This document shows, in pieces, positions 14,601 to 15,426 of a stretch of 15,426 nt of DNA. Within the stretch, counting starts at the first letter, position 1. The number at the start of each line of letters is the position of its first letter. Source of the stretch: Crocinitomicaceae bacterium (GTDB lineage Bacteria > Bacteroidota > Bacteroidia > Flavobacteriales_D > Crocinitomicaceae). The notes under the pieces are model-generated. The model was not told the DNA's origin and made no database searches. It saw only the letters and a program-made list of their open reading frames with translations. Where the stretch lies: positions 1 through 15,426 of the forward strand of contig JAURNA010000313.1 in NCBI GenBank assembly GCA_030830385.1, read 5' to 3'. Made by a program: the position numbers and the translations under genes.

Positions 14601-15426
14601 CTTTCACTACTACGTGACGACGCAGGTAGAACGGAGAATTGTCGCCCCACTTTCCACGATCATCCATTTCTGAGTTCCAATACTGTCCGAAAAGCAACGG
14701 TGCCGATCCGTATTGCTCACGTTTCAGGTACGAGTGGAGCGTTACAAGGTTTTCAGGATCGTTTTCATCCAATGGAGGGTTCGCATTCGAACGAATTACA
14801 ATCACCGCAAAAGAACTGTATCCAATCAACAGGAACACGAGTCCCATCAGCGAAGAGTAGACAATCCGACGGCCTGATTTTCGTGCCCATCGCATCCCAA
14901 AAACAAGGGCTGCAATCAGGAGTAAGAAGAAGAAAACACTACCCGTGTAGAACGGCAACCCAAGGGAGTTCACGAAGCTGACTTCGAATGCTGAAGCAAG
15001 TGAAATCGATCCCGGAATAACCCCTTCCTGAATGAATCCAAGGATGATGATCGAAGCAATTCCTACCAATACAATTCCTTTGAAATCGGGTTTCTTTGAG
15101 TATCGGAAATAGATTACGAATGCAATCGCGGGTACCACAAGAATACCGAGGAGGTGAACACCAATTGCCAATCCGAGCATGAACATGATAAGCAACAGCC
15201 AGCGGTCCGGAGAAAATGCAGGCTTCAATTGCCTGTATTGAATCTCCATCATCTCTTCGTCCCATTTGAGGATGGCCCAGAAAATAACCGCAGTAAACAA
15301 GGAGGCCATTGCATATACCTCACCTTCTACTGCCGAGAACCAGAATGATTCAGAGAATGTGTACGCCAGAGAACCAATTGCCGCTCCTCCGAAGATGGCA
15401 ATTTTGTCGCCCTGAGAGAATTGAGA
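11647..15426 (-). CDS. DUF2723 / TMEM260-like (GT117) multi-membrane protein, 5' end missing
   Basis: The visible 1259 residues read open to the right edge of the window, so the N-terminus is missing. The first visible part (SESFWFSAVEGEVYAMASLF, about 26-45) is a hallmark of the DUF2723 domain, shared with eukaryotic TMEM260, an O-mannosyltransferase placed in CAZy family GT117. Hydrophobic helices follow to about residue 215, then a soluble loop (ALVTLHSYLKREQYGS-like, FPRMYWN, about 230-430) and a second group of helices at about 430-620 that includes EPRERDYAYAGSFYFF. The C-terminal half (620-1259) is a large soluble, helical domain opening with TNGDNDTFPLWYMQEVEEKRTD (GDNDTF at 636-641). 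The tail is P/Q-rich. The enzyme would sit in the inner membrane; the acceptor and sugar are unknown. Acidic catalytic residues near the N-terminus lie outside the window. It is coupled by TAATG to the deacetylase gene. Confidence 0.85.
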   Translation of the reverse strand, partial: SQFSQGDKIAIFGGAAIGSLAYTFSESFWFSAVEGEVYAMASLFTAVIFWAILKWDEEMMEIQYRQLKPAFSPDRWLLLIMFMLGLAIGVHLLGILVVPAIAFVIYFRYSKKPDFKGIVLVGIASIIILGFIQEGVIPGSISLASAFEVSFVNSLGLPFYTGSVFFFLLLIAALVFGMRWARKSGRRIVYSSLMGLVFLLIGYSSFAVIVIRSNANPPLDENDPENLVTLHSYLKREQYGSAPLLFGQYWNSEMDDRGKWGDNSPFYLRRHVVVKGDQDIKEYKDEARAKAYAKEVPGAEVVEKYYMSNESVREDAVPTYSQTTFFPRMYWNQEAHKVNKYKYWSGYDSSEDKGTEIGSDGQRLPTFNENMTYFWKYQINFMYWRYFLWNFAGRQNDIQGHGSAMRGNWKSGFNTIDEARLGNQEEAPYFTSENKSNNSFYFLPLIFGLIGMVFHFYRAPKDAFVVLLAFLFTGIAIVVYLNQKPYEPRERDYAYAGSFYFFAMWIGVGAYALYEAFRGFSRAVLVRMATLFGAGLAVFLISDAAAGDTSMIRTMIWLFVAGIALLIVGSMVGLGRVLKGEKQGSIVAILVSLAVPVIMGMQGWDDHDRSLKSSARDLAINYLNSCGKNGIIFTNGDNDTFPLWYMQEVEEKRTDVRVCNLSLMQTDWYTEQMKMKAYDSDPLPIKFTEEQILMYAGNTDQVMFMGILEMMQSGVSQKSIKQIIELRLKSDENKKRAMNALNVLSTKVTPILQSAKGTSAQMNGRLSQVRQLMADTQPNGDLAKFMYDRFNACLFVVKSAANKQVSLNSSVYEALLKALMDFEEAWNYTMLSDAMEYVRNDKNIILFQGQQEVRTFPSSGFIFPVNTENAVKSGIIETSQKDKCHKALTFKFDKRVITREQLMMLDIMANNDWSRGLYFSSPGGSDVAKALYRSGYVKQNGLAFELSPLNSPASLFNEDRMYKNLMEVYTYGPMDNPDVLTDYYTRRHTSQYRSNFLMLAEHYMRKAISGEEELERLKAFLERNPEGDYPDNLPTEKDIKEWRKRSLALIRKSLEVMPPETVIDHGEPQPNRGASNYKIEGREMQSFTDGTLHDYVGILYLGGDKTRAEKLGETVADQLESIIDYFAASGPAVLTSRDNTKDMYAALDAYFKLLMAAADEEAGNPNGQLAMRMKGKIDTYYKNTFPSMMDMLKDAANENGESTRRGSNTGPYARALFELQDYTQSIAISFGLVKPEPQQESQAEPQGSPPAQLNIPGVN

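Overview
This window is a compact, gene-dense stretch of a Bacteroidota chromosome, most likely a member of the Flavobacteriales or a close relative. The assignment rests on several signs: a secreted protein with a type IX secretion (T9SS) C-terminal sorting domain, DUF2480 and DUF2723 family proteins, a sigma factor followed by an anti-sigma/beta-barrel hybrid, weak A-rich ribosome binding sites, and promoters of the Bacteroidota type (TTTG, about 19-20 nt, TAnnTTTG). No mobile element, CRISPR array, tRNA or phage gene is visible, and the longest stretch without a gene is about 200 bp.

Layout. (1) Bases 1-2420, plus strand: the 3' end of sufB, then sufC and sufD, the Fe-S cluster assembly scaffold and ATPase. 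(2) 2421-2978, minus strand: a HEAT-like helical repeat protein abutting sufD tail to tail. (3) 3049-4587, plus strand: a solute-binding-type lipoprotein and a small two-helix membrane protein. (4) 4572-4984, minus strand: the RNase P RNA gene rnpB, whose 3' end overlaps the membrane protein gene. (5) 4999-9022, minus strand: ECF sigma factor, membrane-anchored anti-sigma-like/beta-barrel hybrid and lipoprotein, tightly packed as an operon, followed by a T9SS cargo protein with its own promoter. (6) 9221-9694, plus strand: a SixA-type histidine phosphatase. (7) 9660-10448, minus strand: a rhomboid protease. (8) 10555-11061, plus strand: a DUF2480 protein. (9) 11045-15426, minus strand: a large DUF2723/TMEM260-like (GT117) membrane protein, cut by the window edge, translationally coupled to a NodB polysaccharide deacetylase.

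How the parts relate. Apart from the SUF genes, RNase P and a few cytoplasmic proteins, most of the content concerns the cell envelope: two lipoproteins, a T9SS cargo, a barrel protein under an ECF sigma factor, a rhomboid, a putative glycosyltransferase and a deacetylase. Two features of organisation stand out. All four convergent junctions abut or overlap, so opposing transcripts must overlap at their 3' ends. Several genes have a promoter -7 box only 5-8 nt before the ATG; the rnpB promoter and mapped P1 helix in the same window suggest such mRNAs are leaderless or nearly so. I see no clear new defence or mobile system; the most unusual protein is the sigma-linked anti-sigma/barrel hybrid at 7197-8456.
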